A stretch of DNA of 64,000 bases, from assembly GCF_005771425.1 (NCBI RefSeq), contig NZ_VBTZ01000009.1, positions 56,603 to 120,602 of the forward strand, in the 5' to 3' direction. The DNA is from Methylocystis sp. B8. Lineage in GTDB: Bacteria > Pseudomonadota > Alphaproteobacteria > Rhizobiales > Beijerinckiaceae. Made by a program: the position numbers and the translations under genes. Positions 63,747 to 64,000 of the stretch are shown in pieces; the first letter of the stretch is position 1; every line of letters starts with the position of its first letter. Under the pieces are notes generated by a model that searched no databases, was not told the origin of the DNA, and worked only from the letters and a program-made list of their open reading frames with translations.

Positions 63747-63857
63747 GCGTCATGGCCGGCCTTGAGCCGGCCACCCATGTTTTGGCGTCCTTAATCGTTC
63801 GTCGACCGTCGCGATGTGCGTTGGCGTGGATAGCCTGGACCAGCGAAGCCATGACGC
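63747..63857. repeat. Palindromic repeat element inside the suf operon
   Basis: About 111 bases with perfect 10-base terminal inverted repeats, GCGTCATGGC at 63747-63756 and GCCATGACGC at 63848-63857. Inside the left end, GGCCGGC pairs with GCCGGCC around CTTGA. The right half (CGTGGATAGCCTGGACCAGCG) is a degenerate mirror of the left. This resembles the abundant RPE-type palindromes of Rhizobiales. It sits between sufB and sufC. Confidence 0.75.
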
Positions 63858-63864
63858 TGAACCT

Positions 63865-64000
63865 TCATCCCACGCTCCCTTCGAGCGAGATGGAGATCAG
63901 CTTCTGCGCCTCGACCGCGAACTCCATCGGCAGTTGCTGCAGCACGTCGCGCACGAAGCCGTTGACGATCAGCGCCGTCGCCTCTTCCTCAGAGAGCCCG
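63865..64000 (-). CDS. sufB: Fe-S cluster assembly protein SufB (C-terminal fragment)
   Basis: Partial: the last 44 residues, ending in TGA at 63865-63867. The end reads GLSEEEATALIVNGFVRDV, then LQQLPMEFAVEAQKLISISL and EGSVG. This is the conserved C-terminus of SufB, the cysteine-rich scaffold subunit of the SufBCD complex. First visible gene of the suf operon on the minus strand; the rest lies beyond the window's right edge. Confidence 0.93.
   Translation of the reverse strand, partial: GLSEEEATALIVNGFVRDVLQQLPMEFAVEAQKLISISLEGSVG

Noticed and set aside
1..64000. CRISPR array, prophage, plasmid origin or secondary-metabolite cluster
   Set aside because: No regularly spaced repeats, phage structural genes, replication-initiation genes or PKS/NRPS genes were seen.

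Overview
The window comes from the chromosome of a GC-rich alphaproteobacterial (type II) methanotroph, most likely Methylocystis or Methylosinus. The main evidence is a complete particulate methane monooxygenase operon, pmoC-pmoA-pmoB (16.4-19.4 kb). A PHB-granule phasin, an HpnO-like hopanoid aminotransferase and typical alphaproteobacterial gene orders (ispDF-dusB-ntrBC-ntrYX-hfq-hflX-mazG; a suf operon; an NDUFS4-like complex I gene) agree with this. The PmoA protein differs clearly from the usual type II PmoA1 as I remember it, so this copy is probably the alternative pMMO2 (pmoCAB2) operon.

Layout. 0-9 kb: end of a methyltransferase gene, an L,D-transpeptidase, YbjN-proC, a TetR regulator, a MarR/OmpR-regulator/sensor-kinase operon divergent from a class IV aminotransferase with an operator-like palindrome between them, and hpnO. 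9-13.9 kb: a double cold-shock protein with DUF192, tRNA-Pro, the complex I accessory subunit, two near-identical tRNA-Arg genes with different anticodons, DUF2865, and a DUF47-Pit-Nudix phosphate cluster with a PHO box. 13.9-19.9 kb: an island-like segment with a frameshifted TnsB/TniA-type transposase relic, a 37-residue single-helix membrane protein, a long AT-rich leader, pmoCAB with a strong terminator, and a Cys-rich exported protein. 19.9-26.7 kb: metC, an orphan AapJ-type binding protein, DUF2478, a VWA/J-domain pair, a D,D-carboxypeptidase and the phasin with a good sigma-70 promoter.

26.8-36.7 kb: dnaE, lipA, a ratA-like gene, cinA C-terminal type, arfB, a GST and ispDF. 36.7-47.7 kb: dusB-ntrBC-ntrYX-hfq-hflX, mazG and a second double cold-shock gene. 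48-55 kb: tatD and an MBL hydrolase, capA and small unknown genes, and metG. 55.5-64 kb: an SDR, gyrA, TfoX, and the suf operon (sufB-C-D-S-sufT-like-sufA) running leftward off the right edge, interrupted by a palindromic repeat.

Most of the window is ordinary core genome in short, tightly coupled operons; several neighbours share ATGA or GTGA start/stop overlaps. The region most likely to hold undescribed biology is the pmoCAB segment with its two small flanking proteins. No CRISPR array, prophage or secondary-metabolite cluster was seen.
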